A stretch of DNA of 64,000 nucleotides from a virus. The notes under the pieces are model-generated. The model ran no database searches and was not told the DNA's origin. It saw nothing but the letters and a program-made list of their open reading frames with translations. Below are positions 36,486 through 43,791 of the stretch, one piece after another (position 1 is the first letter of the stretch; the number at the start of each line of letters is the position of its first letter). A program made the translations under genes and the position numbers. The stretch covers positions 1-64,000 of IMG/VR virus record IMGVR_UViG_3300023084_000017. The stretch is one strand, 5' to 3'.

Positions 36486-37703
36486 TTAATACGCTTCCCA
36501 GACGCGTTTTTTTTGCATCTCTTGAGCTCCAAGTGCCATAGCGTCTACCATGTCATCATGCGAACCTAGCGGAAATGCAAGGAGCTCACGCTCTAGGTTC
36601 GGTAGCCATGGTGCTTCCGCTTTTAAAAGTACATCTCCAGACTCCATCCTAGCCGATAAAGGTAAAGCTTTGGTTATTTTATCCTTATCTGCTTTCATTT
36701 CTTGTACCCTATATCCCTCTCTTTGAAGCATTTGAGAAACTGTTTTAGATAAGCCGACATTCTCAATACAAACATGTGACCAGTTATATCTATCGTACAT
36801 ATTTCTTATTTCTGGAAATAAATCAGGTCCTTCTACTTTAATTTGTTTTACATCATTAACAAACAATGTACCATCGTTATGTTTAGCAAAATCTACTAGT
36901 GCTGTATGGTCTGAAGAAGTAGCAGTAGTTACAGCAATATCAACTGCACCAAAGTGTTGTAGTTCTAATGGGTCCCATGAACCACCACCACCTACCCATA
37001 AACCATCTTCACTTTTTTGAAAATAATTCAACCAATGAGGTTTAAATAGAGACTGACCATCTTCAACAAACTCTGCTAAATACTCTTGCGTATATATAAT
37101 AGAACCAACTTCTTTCTTGGCAATTTCTAATTCGTCAGGGTCAATAGCTGGGTTGTCTAATGTAGAAAATCTAAATGTTTCCCAATTATCATCATCTTGT
37201 GCATTTTGCCATAAATCATAAAACCAATTGTTCATACCCATTGGAGTACTAATAAATAAACCTTTACCTTTTCTTTCTGTAAGTGTTGGTCTTAGAACTT
37301 CTCTCCACACTTCTGGTTTTACAAAAGCTGCTTCATCCATAACTAGAAAGTCAAGACCTTCACCTCTTAATCTTTGTGGATTATCAGCAGATTTAGCAGC
37401 AATAAAACCACCATTTTCAAAATGAACTTCCATGTTTGCAATAGAAACTTTAGGTCTTATCTTTTCGGGGAACGACATAGCTGCTGCTTCAATAGCTCTC
37501 CAACCTACACGAGCAATTGCGAATGTTGGTGCAACCCACCAAGCTCTTTTACCTTCTAAAGCATTTTCCATACACATCTGTACACCAAGACGTGTCTTAC
37601 CAAATCTTCGACCAGCACAAAGAACTTTCCACCTAGCTTCAGATTCCGCTACAGTTTTCTGTGCTTCATGAAGTGCAGGGAGAACACCCTTGTATTTAAC
37701 CAT
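36486..37703 (-). CDS. terL: Large terminase subunit
   Basis: 405 residues. ATPase: Walker A CAGRRFGKTRLG (near residue 30) and Walker B LDFLVMDEAAF (near 118). Coupling motif FISTPMGMNNWFYD. Nuclease domain: GAVDIAVTTATSSDHTALVD, ICIENV-like VCIENVGL, and the C-terminal SHDDMVDAMALG. It packages DNA through the portal encoded next. The start overlaps the preceding gene's stop. Confidence 0.94.
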   Translation of the reverse strand: MVKYKGVLPALHEAQKTVAESEARWKVLCAGRRFGKTRLGVQMCMENALEGKRAWWVAPTFAIARVGWRAIEAAAMSFPEKIRPKVSIANMEVHFENGGFIAAKSADNPQRLRGEGLDFLVMDEAAFVKPEVWREVLRPTLTERKGKGLFISTPMGMNNWFYDLWQNAQDDDNWETFRFSTLDNPAIDPDELEIAKKEVGSIIYTQEYLAEFVEDGQSLFKPHWLNYFQKSEDGLWVGGGGSWDPLELQHFGAVDIAVTTATSSDHTALVDFAKHNDGTLFVNDVKQIKVEGPDLFPEIRNMYDRYNWSHVCIENVGLSKTVSQMLQREGYRVQEMKADKDKITKALPLSARMESGDVLLKAEAPWLPNLERELLAFPLGSHDDMVDAMALGAQEMQKKRVWEAY

Positions 37704-38197
37704 TACTCTTCATCGTACTCTTCCCACGTTTCAAGCAACGCAAATACTGTTTCCTCCAATCTGTCTAACTCCATAACTACTAAACCATCAGAAGTTCCAT
37801 CAGGCATTGCAACAAATACAAATGGTTTGTTACTACCTATTGCTGTATTGTTAGAATCTGATTGTGCTTTAGCATTTTTAAATTTAGTCCATAAGGTCTG
37901 AACTTGCTTTCCAGCTTTTACTTCAACTCTTACTTGACCTAACCAACTTTCTTCATGTCCCATCATCGACCTGAACTTAGTATTTGGTATCTTTAATTTT
38001 TTACGAGCAAGGTTTTGTTTTCTTCTACCTTTGTTTCTATTACGACGAGCTCTTTGAGCCGCTTCACTTTTAGCTGGGTCATCAGGATTATATCTTTTTT
38101 GTCCCATAGCTACATGAAACCCTGGACCTTTCTCTCTAAGTTTTCTTGATTTGTATTCAGAATATGTTTCATCATCTCTCATGTCAAAGCCTGACAT
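37703..38197 (-). CDS. Nuclease-like protein upstream of terL
   Basis: 164 residues from MSGFDMRDDETYSEYK. This start is chosen because AGGTGG lies seven bases upstream and it follows the zinc-ribbon stop directly; an in-frame start further upstream would overlap that gene by about 65 bases. Basic middle (RARRNRNKGRRKQNLARKKL). Residues 88-150 (LGQVRVEVKAGKQVQ, KPFVFVAMPDGTSDGLVVME) recall a PD-(D/E)xK core with an E-x-K signature. It may be a packaging-associated or Holliday-junction-type nuclease; the family is tentative. Confidence 0.6.
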   Translation of the reverse strand: MSGFDMRDDETYSEYKSRKLREKGPGFHVAMGQKRYNPDDPAKSEAAQRARRNRNKGRRKQNLARKKLKIPNTKFRSMMGHEESWLGQVRVEVKAGKQVQTLWTKFKNAKAQSDSNNTAIGSNKPFVFVAMPDGTSDGLVVMELDRLEETVFALLETWEEYDEE

Positions 38198-38198
38198 A

Positions 38199-38444
38199 TT
38201 ACCACCTAAACTTTCTTTTCTTTGCTTCACTATATTTCTTATATGAAGTGACTGATAAATCACTTGGGTCTTTTTCCCATTCTACATCAACAGGAGTTTC
38301 AAACATAACGTTTCTAGAAATTTGTCTTTGTGTAGGACTAGAACACTTAGGACAATTTATTTGAGGTTCTTCTTTAATTCCATAAGTAACTTCAAAAAGA
38401 AATTCGCAAATATCTTTAATACATTTATGTTCATATCTAGGCAT
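38199..38444 (-). CDS. FmdB-like zinc-ribbon protein
   Basis: 81 residues. N-terminus MPRYEHKCIKDICEFLFEVT followed by NCPKCSSPTQRQIS matches the small FmdB-type regulatory zinc ribbon (metal site: His/Cys pair plus C-x2-C). Proteins of this family occur in many phages without a proven role. Precedes the nuclease-like gene with no gap. Confidence 0.75.
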   Translation of the reverse strand: MPRYEHKCIKDICEFLFEVTYGIKEEPQINCPKCSSPTQRQISRNVMFETPVDVEWEKDPSDLSVTSYKKYSEAKKRKFRW

Positions 38445-38472
38445 AGAGTAATTATAGTAGTAATTTTGAATA

Positions 38473-38524
38473 CGGCTATCCTATGGACAGCCGATGATGG
38501 GAGGAGGTCGGTGTGGATGCCGAC
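38473..38524 (-). other. Two intergenic hairpins
   Basis: Two stems in the 89-base gap between the 67-residue gene and the FmdB-like gene: CGGCTATCC/GGACAGCCG (one mismatch, 3-base loop, 38473-38493) and GTCGG/CCGAC (38507-38524). No U-tract follows. These could be mRNA processing or attenuation elements for the packaging genes downstream. Confidence 0.45.
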
Positions 38525-38533
38525 ATCTTTATA

Positions 38534-38737
38534 TTACTTATTCTTAATATACCTTGTGGTATTTGACTGTCTAATAAATTTATTAAGGTAAGCATCGATG
38601 TAATCAAAAATATTTATTTCGTTTGGGATTATCATCTGTTGAACTGCTTCGTTCTTTTCAAACATAATTACAAGAGTTTCATTCTTAAGAGTTTCTTTTT
38701 TAAATCTGTAACCTGCGTATATAAAATCTTGAATCAT
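38534..38737 (-). CDS. Small hypothetical protein
   Basis: 67 residues, IQDFIYAGYRFKKETLKNET then basic C-terminus (RQSNTTRYIKNK). No family recognised. It stands alone between the terminator after the AIPR-like gene and the hairpins before the zinc-ribbon gene. Confidence 0.5.
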   Translation of the reverse strand: MIQDFIYAGYRFKKETLKNETLVIMFEKNEAVQQMIIPNEINIFDYIDAYLNKFIRQSNTTRYIKNK

Positions 38738-38774
38738 GGTTCTATAAATATACCATAGGGGTTTGGTATTTAAA

Positions 38775-38809
38775 TAAGATGGCCGCCTCGCAGGACGGCC
38801 TTAATCTTA
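38775..38809 (-). terminator. Terminator-like hairpin after AIPR-like gene
   Basis: Stem TAAGAT-GGCCG / CGGCC-(TTA)-ATCTTA with a 10-base loop, 60 bases after the AIPR-like stop. It is GC-rich against the AT-rich background. With the promoter at 40110-40137 it makes that gene an isolated transcription unit. Confidence 0.6.
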
Positions 38810-38871
38810 TGACTGAAAAGTATTCTTCCTATGAACAAGTCCATAGACGATTACGATTCTAGTATATCAAC

Positions 38872-40035
38872 TTATGCAGATAGTCTACTTTGTTTTAAAG
38901 ATTGTAATTCTTCTCCTACATCTTCAAACATCTCTGACCACATTGGTTGCCAGTAACCTACTGGTCTTAATTGGTCAAACTGTCTAGCTACTCTGACACC
39001 TTTTTGCATCAGCTTAACTCCAATATTATCCCAAACAGTTTTAGCCTTGTGAAAGTCGAACTTCTTTTCCATTGCAATCATTGTTCTGAAAGAAGCAAGA
39101 ACAGGAACGAGTACTGCTTGTTGTAGTACGTATTCCATTTCTTTATCATCTTCAATGAATAGTGTTTGGTTTTTATTGTTAGACCATTTGGAAAATATAA
39201 ATGGAGTATCATCTATAGTTTCGCCTGTAGCCTCACACCACATTGGATAAGAAGTTTCTTGTACATAGTCTTTGAATTTATATATAGCTTTTAGACTAGA
39301 CTCAAACTTCTTGTATTCTGCTTTAGATTCCTCATAACGTGCAACAATTTTATTTTTGCCACCATAAGCCCATACTTTATTTATAGGTTTAGTTGTTAAT
39401 TCAGAACCATCTGGGATTAATGAATATACAGTAGAAAGAATATCTCTAACTTTTATAGTACCTTCATCTCCTTGGAAATAGACTATTGAATCTTCATAAG
39501 GCGTATTCTTGAAACCTTTTTTAATCCATTCAAATTCTCCCTTATGGTTCAACAATGATTCATCACTGACTTGTAATGAGTTGTTGAGACCAATAGAGAT
39601 ATTTAGTCTTGTGCTTTCATCTGTAACACCAGTCATAATAAACACTCTAACTAGCCTATCTTCTGGAATAGAATTACTATTCTCTCTAATAGCACCATAC
39701 AAGTGTCCACCATTAACAACACCATCTTTGTTTGATAGCGTAAGTGTTATTGAATTATCTTCTACTACTGCATCAGTAGCAAAGATATGTATGCCAAGTG
39801 CTGCAAACATAAATAAGTCTGGCGTCTCTTGCTCATCAGTAAGAGCTGCAACCATTTCTTTATATGATGCTTTGTCAGCTATTGGCTTTCTTGGATTTGG
39901 ATTATCTGGTAATTCATCAGCTTCAGCTAAATCCTTACATTTGATATATCCATAGTATTCTTTAACATTCTTATCAGTTAAAGAAGTTAGTGTACGAATT
40001 GCCTGAATAGGCAGTGTGATTTTTGCATTACGCAT
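38872..40035 (-). CDS. AIPR-like protein
   Basis: 387 residues from MRNAKITLPIQAIRTLTSL, chosen because AGAGGA lies at ribosome-site distance; an in-frame TTG 54 bases upstream lacks one. Core motifs: DGVVNGGHLYGAIRENSNS, RVFIMTGVTDE, RLNISIGLNNSLQVSDESLL then EFEWIKKGF. These resemble the AIPR (abortive-infection phage-resistance) family, where an NGGQT-like motif is followed by a duty segment with N-x-Q/L-V. It has its own sigma70-like promoter and terminator inside the late region. A phage copy could act in superinfection exclusion; the biochemical activity is unknown. Confidence 0.6.
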   Translation of the reverse strand: MRNAKITLPIQAIRTLTSLTDKNVKEYYGYIKCKDLAEADELPDNPNPRKPIADKASYKEMVAALTDEQETPDLFMFAALGIHIFATDAVVEDNSITLTLSNKDGVVNGGHLYGAIRENSNSIPEDRLVRVFIMTGVTDESTRLNISIGLNNSLQVSDESLLNHKGEFEWIKKGFKNTPYEDSIVYFQGDEGTIKVRDILSTVYSLIPDGSELTTKPINKVWAYGGKNKIVARYEESKAEYKKFESSLKAIYKFKDYVQETSYPMWCEATGETIDDTPFIFSKWSNNKNQTLFIEDDKEMEYVLQQAVLVPVLASFRTMIAMEKKFDFHKAKTVWDNIGVKLMQKGVRVARQFDQLRPVGYWQPMWSEMFEDVGEELQSLKQSRLSA

Positions 40036-40109
40036 TTTATCCTCTTTCTTTTTTGAGATATCCTTTTGATAATCTCTCTTACCACGCAACTTTTGTTGGT
40101 GTATAAGAA

Positions 40110-40137
40110 ATATTAGACAATATAAAAATTAAGTCAA
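40110..40137 (-). promoter_or_regulatory. Sigma70-like promoter for the AIPR-like gene
   Basis: Minus strand TTGACT (40137-40132), 16-base spacer, TAATAT (40115-40110), a near-consensus housekeeping promoter. The predicted start is about 65 bases upstream of the ATG at 40035. It differs from the TGTAAC-N18-TCTAA elements of the early operons. Confidence 0.7.
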
Positions 40138-40142
40138 GAACC

Positions 40143-40718
40143 TTATACGAAAATCCAAGCAGGTTTTTCGTTTATGTATTTAAAAATCTTTGCCAACATA
40201 CGAACATCTTCAATAGCAGAGTGTGCTTTATACTCCTCATCTAACATCCACTTTGCTACATCAACTTGACTATGAGCTTTATCTGGATACATTTGCTTAA
40301 TCTCCGCTTTAGTATCCCTCCATTTACATAATGGAACTAGAGTTTGATACTTCTCGCAGGTTTGTTCCATAACTTGCTGGTCAAAAACAAAAGCATTATG
40401 TGCAACAGCAGTCTTACCTGTAAGAACTTTCTGTATTTCTGGGTAGATATCTTCCCATTTCTGTAAATCATTACGTTTAACAAAGTCATCTTTCTCAAAT
40501 CCATGGATATCAGTAGCCCAAGGTATGCCTTCTTTAATAAAATCTGTGTGTGGTTCTATGAAATAATGGTACTCTTGGTCACTAGATAAATCTATCATGG
40601 CAAATTCAATAGGGTCATACCATAGTTTTGACTTAAAATATCCATTCATTACAGGGGGTGTGTGTAATATATCTGCACCTGTGGTCTCAAAATCTAGTAT
40701 TACGAACTTATCTTCCAT
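40143..40718 (-). CDS. DEDDh 3'-5' exonuclease (DnaQ-like)
   Basis: 191 residues. Exo I FVILDFETTGADI (Asp, Glu), Exo II TAVAHNAFVFDQQVMEQT (Asp), Exo III AHSAIEDVRMLAKIF (His, Asp). This is a complete catalytic set for an epsilon-type RNase T/DNA exonuclease. Related by pattern to the plus-strand exonuclease at 41992-42573 (HNAFxFD, EQT, DTKxE, YPDKxH). Last gene of the WhiB transcription group. May degrade nucleic acid or proofread a polymerase encoded elsewhere. Confidence 0.85.
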   Translation of the reverse strand: MEDKFVILDFETTGADILHTPPVMNGYFKSKLWYDPIEFAMIDLSSDQEYHYFIEPHTDFIKEGIPWATDIHGFEKDDFVKRNDLQKWEDIYPEIQKVLTGKTAVAHNAFVFDQQVMEQTCEKYQTLVPLCKWRDTKAEIKQMYPDKAHSQVDVAKWMLDEEYKAHSAIEDVRMLAKIFKYINEKPAWIFV

Positions 40719-40941
40719 CTGGTCTTAGCCTTTTAATCTTATAGGGTATTTCATACCCCTGTGTTTCTAGGTAGTAGAACATTTCATGTCTTGTAAATGG
40801 TCCAAATAGCATTGGGTCATCTCCCTTAGTCAATATTATCTCCCAGTAATAAACAGGAACTTTAAAACTTTTCGCCTTTTTTTCTTCGTTCTCGTCTAAT
40901 GGCTCTGCGTTCTCGTTCAGATTTACCACCCCATATTCCAA
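40708..40941 (-). CDS. Small hypothetical protein downstream of WhiB
   Basis: 77 residues if the TTG at 40941 is used; that overlaps whiB by 80 bases, so the real start may be later (a non-ATG codon). Conserved-looking part: VPVYYWEIILTKGDDPMLFG then PFTRHEMFYYLETQGYEIPY. It overlaps the exonuclease start by 11 bases. No family recognised. Confidence 0.5.
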   Translation of the reverse strand: MEYGVVNLNENAEPLDENEEKKAKSFKVPVYYWEIILTKGDDPMLFGPFTRHEMFYYLETQGYEIPYKIKRLRPDGR

Positions 40942-41170
40942 ATCGTTCTTTTCTTACTACTGCAAATTCTAGACACTCTTCTCGAACTTTACATTCTTTA
41001 CAAATTGCCTTTGCAATTACAGTACTACTACCTCTCTCTGGAAAAAACTCATCTTGGTCTGTACCAACACAGTTAGCATCTTTGTACCAATCTGGAATCT
41101 GTAGGATATCAGCAAGCGTCGCTATAAAACTCTCCCTTATTGCTGTATATATACTAAAGACATTAACCAT
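40862..41170 (-). CDS. whiB: WhiB-family iron-sulfur regulator
   Basis: 102 residues with the four cluster cysteines (Cys34, 57, 60, 66 in CVGTDQDEFFP, AICKECKVREECL) and the GIWGG turn (78-82) followed by a basic C-terminus (SERERRAIRRERRKK). WhiB proteins are confined to Actinobacteria and their phages; they bind a [4Fe-4S] cluster and sigma region 4 to steer transcription. A LexA-type box lies about 108 bases upstream. The phage copy may redirect host RNA polymerase or repress host WhiB targets. Confidence 0.92.
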   Translation of the reverse strand: MVNVFSIYTAIRESFIATLADILQIPDWYKDANCVGTDQDEFFPERGSSTVIAKAICKECKVREECLEFAVVRKERFGIWGGKSERERRAIRRERRKKGEKF

Positions 41171-41277
41171 CCTTTAATACATTTATAAAGATACACACCA
41201 TAACCATCCCTAAAGGCTTTATTCTTTTGATATATTTCCATCTTTAGGATAGTAGGAGGTAAAAAAATTTTTTTTCT

Positions 41278-41290
41278 CGAACATATGTTC
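41278..41290. promoter_or_regulatory. LexA/SOS box (actinobacterial type)
   Basis: CGAACATATGTTC contains the perfect palindrome GAACATATGTTC and fits the Gram-positive/actinobacterial LexA consensus CGAACRNRYGTTY. Located in the 193-base gap upstream of whiB (minus strand), it suggests that DNA damage or LexA status controls the whiB-exonuclease unit. Confidence 0.65.
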
Positions 41291-41363
41291 TATACGGGGT
41301 TTTGTATAGGTGAAATGAGGGTCAAAAACCTGATATGTGTGTGGGCAAGTAAGCTCCTACCCC

Positions 41364-41804
41364 TTATTCCCCATACTCTATCTGGAACTGTATCTCCTCT
41401 TCTTCCCCAGCTACGATATCGAGAGCAGAACGTTTACCCCATTTTTTAGGCATCGACCTCTCGAGCCACCAGGCACTAGCCTGCCATGACCCATTGTCAG
41501 CAGCCTTCCTTATATTCCTTATATGAGCACCCTCTGCTTCGGCTCTTGCTCTTTTTATAGCGTCCGAAAACTCCGAATACATATTAACAACCTCAACTTC
41601 ACCATCCTCTTGTATTGCTGGTAAGGAATCAGATTGACCTGACTCTAGGGCTTTTTGATGCTCTTCACCCTTTTTCATCCAGTCATAGTAGGTAGAAGTA
41701 GAGATACCTGCCATAGTGGCAGCGTCTTCTTGGTAGTAGCCGAGCTTAAGCCAGTTACAGATATCCTCAATCAACTGAGGTGTTAATTTAGTAGGTCTTG
41801 CCAT
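41364..41804 (-). CDS. terS: Small terminase subunit-like HTH protein
   Basis: 146 residues. N-terminal helix-turn-helix: LTPQLIEDICNWLKLGYYQE then AATMAGISTSTYYDWMKKGEE, a typical terminase-small/HTH start. Central helices (FSDAIKRARAEAEGAHIRNI, WQASAWWLERSMPKKWGKRS) also match small terminases. It is separated from terL by several genes, unusual but known. Leads the minus-strand group. Confidence 0.7.
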   Translation of the reverse strand: MARPTKLTPQLIEDICNWLKLGYYQEDAATMAGISTSTYYDWMKKGEEHQKALESGQSDSLPAIQEDGEVEVVNMYSEFSDAIKRARAEAEGAHIRNIRKAADNGSWQASAWWLERSMPKKWGKRSALDIVAGEEEEIQFQIEYGE

Positions 41805-41991
41805 AAGGGAATTCTACCATGATATAGGTAGAGAGTAGGGGATAGGGGAGTGTAGGTATGACCTATACATCAAAAACTAGAAAAAAATTTACGGGGAGCC
41901 AAGTGTATAAAAGGATATATTTTTTTTGATTTTAGACCCCCCTACCCAAGGGTGGCAATGATGATGAAGTATATATATAGAAAGGATACTA

Positions 41992-42573
41992 ATGAGTACA
42001 AATGTATTCACTATTGACTTTGAAACAGTAGCTCCAGAGAACTACTTTGAAATCAGAGACTTTAGTGACATATGGCAAATTGGTATTACTAGAGTTAGTG
42101 ATGGTGAGACAAGAGTATGGGATGTCAAACCTCATGAAAAACATTATTCATTACCATATACAGAATGGTTTGAATATAGAAAGTACTCTAGAAATACTAA
42201 GTCTAAGTTAGCTAATGCTAAATCACTAGTAGATATCTATTCTGAAATTATAGAGTTTATTGGTACAGATGGTGTACTAATAGCACATAATGCATTCAGA
42301 TTTGATAAACCTGCTTGGGAGCAAACTCTCGAATTACATAACTTAGAGACAACTAATCATATCTGGTTAGATACAAAGCATGAGTATGCCAAAGTATATC
42401 CAGATAAGAAACACAGACTCAAAAATATGGTAGAAGAATATACAAATCTAACATATGATGAATCTAAAGAAGGTGATGCACATAATGCAGGATGGGATAG
42501 TTATGCTCTATATGAAGTATATAGAACTATATCTGGTCTAGATGCATTTGATTATCACTGGACACAACAATAG
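41992..42573 (+). CDS. DEDDh exonuclease, early copy
   Basis: 193 residues. FTIDFETVAPE (Asp, Glu), VLIAHNAFRFDKPAWEQT (Asp), DAHNAGWDSYALYEVY (His, Asp) give a full DEDDh site. Paralogue of 40143-40718 on the opposite strand. First gene of the plus-strand early cluster; start follows AAAGGA. Confidence 0.82.
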   Translation: MSTNVFTIDFETVAPENYFEIRDFSDIWQIGITRVSDGETRVWDVKPHEKHYSLPYTEWFEYRKYSRNTKSKLANAKSLVDIYSEIIEFIGTDGVLIAHNAFRFDKPAWEQTLELHNLETTNHIWLDTKHEYAKVYPDKKHRLKNMVEEYTNLTYDESKEGDAHNAGWDSYALYEVYRTISGLDAFDYHWTQQ

Positions 42574-42587
42574 GGAAAGGAGAGAAT

Positions 42588-42752
42588 ATGACACAGTCAG
42601 ACCCAATTTATGGGGTAATTGCTATGTCATTTCTGTTTGGCTTAGGGGTAACACTCTTAGCTGGATGGGTATGGCTATATGCAACTGAGTGGCTAATGGC
42701 AAAGTTCAATGTATCTGACCCATTAGACAGACACTACAAGAACTTGTTCTAG
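42588..42752 (+). CDS. Small single-pass membrane protein
   Basis: 54 residues: MTQSDPIYG, a transmembrane helix (about 9-33, AMSFLFGLGVTLLAGWVWLY), then a charged C-terminus (LDRHYKNLF). AGGAG precedes the ATG. Size and topology would suit an accessory holin or membrane-targeting protein, but its early position is not typical of a holin. Confidence 0.6.
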   Translation: MTQSDPIYGVIAMSFLFGLGVTLLAGWVWLYATEWLMAKFNVSDPLDRHYKNLF

Positions 42753-42797
42753 TAGATAAATCAAGCTCATCTTAACAGGTGGGCTTGGACTTATCTA
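42753..42797 (+). other. Intercistronic hairpin
   Basis: Outer stem TAGATAA/TTATCTA and inner 10-pair stem CAAGCTCATC/GGTGGGCTTG (with G-U pairs), 6-base loop. Between the membrane-protein gene and the 33-residue gene. Same design as hairpins at 43133-43177 and 44645-44666. Confidence 0.6.
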
Positions 42798-42827
42798 TAA
42801 AGATAAGAGAATAGAAAGGAGAGACCA

Positions 42828-42929
42828 ATGTCTAGTCTTAACGTTGGGATTGATTGGCTAAATCCTTGTGAAAAATGTTCAACAGAAAATGAACAAACAT
42901 TTCACAATGATGGTAATGAGTGTGCATAA
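42828..42929 (+). CDS. Small cysteine-containing protein
   Basis: 33 residues: MSSLNVGIDWLNPCEKCSTE then a C-terminal Cys (NECA). C-x2-C plus one Cys suggests metal binding. AAAGGAGA lies 8 bases upstream. Overlaps the next start (TAATG). Unknown function. Confidence 0.5.
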   Translation: MSSLNVGIDWLNPCEKCSTENEQTFHNDGNECA

Positions 42930-42991
42930 TGGCAGACTCTAAACAATGCACATGTGACCCAGTTCATGTGTGCAAACTACTTAATAAATAG
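42929..42991 (+). CDS. Mini-protein with CxCDPVHVC motif
   Basis: 20 residues, MADSKQCTCDPVHVCKLLNK. Translation is probably coupled to the 33-residue gene (TAATG). The CxCDPVHVC motif recurs exactly at the C-terminus of the 82-residue protein at 43532-43780 (CSCDPVHVC), which supports a real peptide. The clustered Cys/His residues could bind zinc. Confidence 0.5.
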   Translation: MADSKQCTCDPVHVCKLLNK

Positions 42992-43003
42992 AAAGGAGAC
43001 TAC

Positions 43004-43135
43004 ATGATAAGGCGTATATTGTCTTATTGGAGAATACGTAATCTCATACTTGCACTTCTATATCAACGCAGAAATAGATTTGTTAGCAGAATTGCTTTCA
43101 AGTTATGGCTGTATGTAGATGAAGTAGGCGTGTAG
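43004..43135 (+). CDS. Small basic protein
   Basis: 43 residues: MIRRILSYWRIRNLILALLY, QRRNRFVSRIAFKLWLYVDE. Highly basic with amphipathic/hydrophobic stretches; AAAGGAG seven bases upstream. May bind membrane or nucleic acid; no family recognised. Confidence 0.5.
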   Translation: MIRRILSYWRIRNLILALLYQRRNRFVSRIAFKLWLYVDEVGV

Positions 43136-43177
43136 ATAGATAATGCCCATGGGAAACTGTGGGCATTGACCTATCTA
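43133..43177 (+). other. Intercistronic hairpin
   Basis: Outer stem TAGATAG/CTATCTA and inner stem ATGCCCA/TGGGCAT. It begins at the stop codon of the 43-residue gene and ends 27 bases before the next start. An ATG inside the hairpin (43159) would give a longer reading frame, but the ribosome site favours the start at 43204. Confidence 0.6.
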
Positions 43178-43203
43178 TGTGGATAGGAGAAACGGAGAAG
43201 CTA

Positions 43204-43464
43204 ATGGCTAGAAACCATGAGCGTAATAGTTCTGTAGCTGAGTCTATAGATACTGCTAATGAATCAGGAGACTGGATGAGCAGTTATCTTAGAGGAGATA
43301 TAGAGCTAGTCGGTGGCAATGGTAAGTTCAGAAGAACTGAAGATGCTACTACTAAACAAACTAAAGATAAAAACAACATTACTGAGGAAGACTTAGTCAA
43401 TGAATTAGAGAATGATGGTGATTTCTTTAATGAAATGATGAACGCTTTTAAGAGTAATGAATAG
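43204..43464 (+). CDS. Hypothetical acidic protein
   Basis: 86 residues from MARNHERNSSVAESIDTANE. Start chosen because GGAG is 8-9 bases upstream and the upstream ATG is buried in the hairpin. Central WMSSYLRGDIELVGGNGKFR; acidic helical C-terminus (EEDLVNELENDGDFFNEMMN). No family recognised. Confidence 0.55.
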   Translation: MARNHERNSSVAESIDTANESGDWMSSYLRGDIELVGGNGKFRRTEDATTKQTKDKNNITEEDLVNELENDGDFFNEMMNAFKSNE

Positions 43465-43478
43465 ACAATACTATGACT

Positions 43479-43509
43479 GGACGGCTGAGATTGACGAACT
43501 CGGCTGTCC
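43479..43509 (+). other. Intercistronic hairpin
   Basis: Eleven-pair stem GGACGGCTGAG/CTCGGCTGTCC (two G-U pairs) with a 9-base loop, between the 86- and 82-residue genes and 22 bases before the next start. No U-tract follows, so processing or mRNA stabilisation is more likely than termination. Confidence 0.6.
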
Positions 43510-43531
43510 TGTTGGATAGAAAGGAGAATAT

Positions 43532-43780
43532 ATGAGCGAGAGCTTGCTCAATTTAGATGAAGATACCATCTTAAGTATCAGAAATCGATATAGAGGAATA
43601 GTTCAAGTATTAGAACGAACTCCTGAACAGCAAGAATTCTTTGCTGAGAAAAAGAAATACTATGAAGAACAGGAAGCATTGGGTAATGATAACCCATTGC
43701 CTTATCTGCACTATCTAAAGAGAAAGAAATACAGAGAAATGCTAGGCACATGTTCATGTGACCCAGTACACGTCTGTTAG
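43532..43780 (+). CDS. Hypothetical protein with C-terminal CSCDPVHVC
   Basis: 82 residues. Helical and charged (DEDTILSIRNRYRGIVQVLE, EQQEFFAEKKKYYEEQEALG), ending GTCSCDPVHVC. The C-terminal Cys-rich motif is shared with the 20-residue peptide at 42929-42991. AAAGGAG upstream. Confidence 0.55.
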   Translation: MSESLLNLDEDTILSIRNRYRGIVQVLERTPEQQEFFAEKKKYYEEQEALGNDNPLPYLHYLKRKKYREMLGTCSCDPVHVC

Positions 43781-43791
43781 AAAGGAGAGAT

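Noticed and set aside
41805-41991. Housekeeping promoters in the divergent gap between terS and the early exonuclease
   Set aside because: TATAAA and TATATT-like boxes are present, but I could not pair them with a -35 at acceptable spacing.
43159-43203. Earlier ATG for the 86-residue gene
   Set aside because: It lies inside a stable hairpin and has no Shine-Dalgarno; the ATG at 43204 has GGAG.
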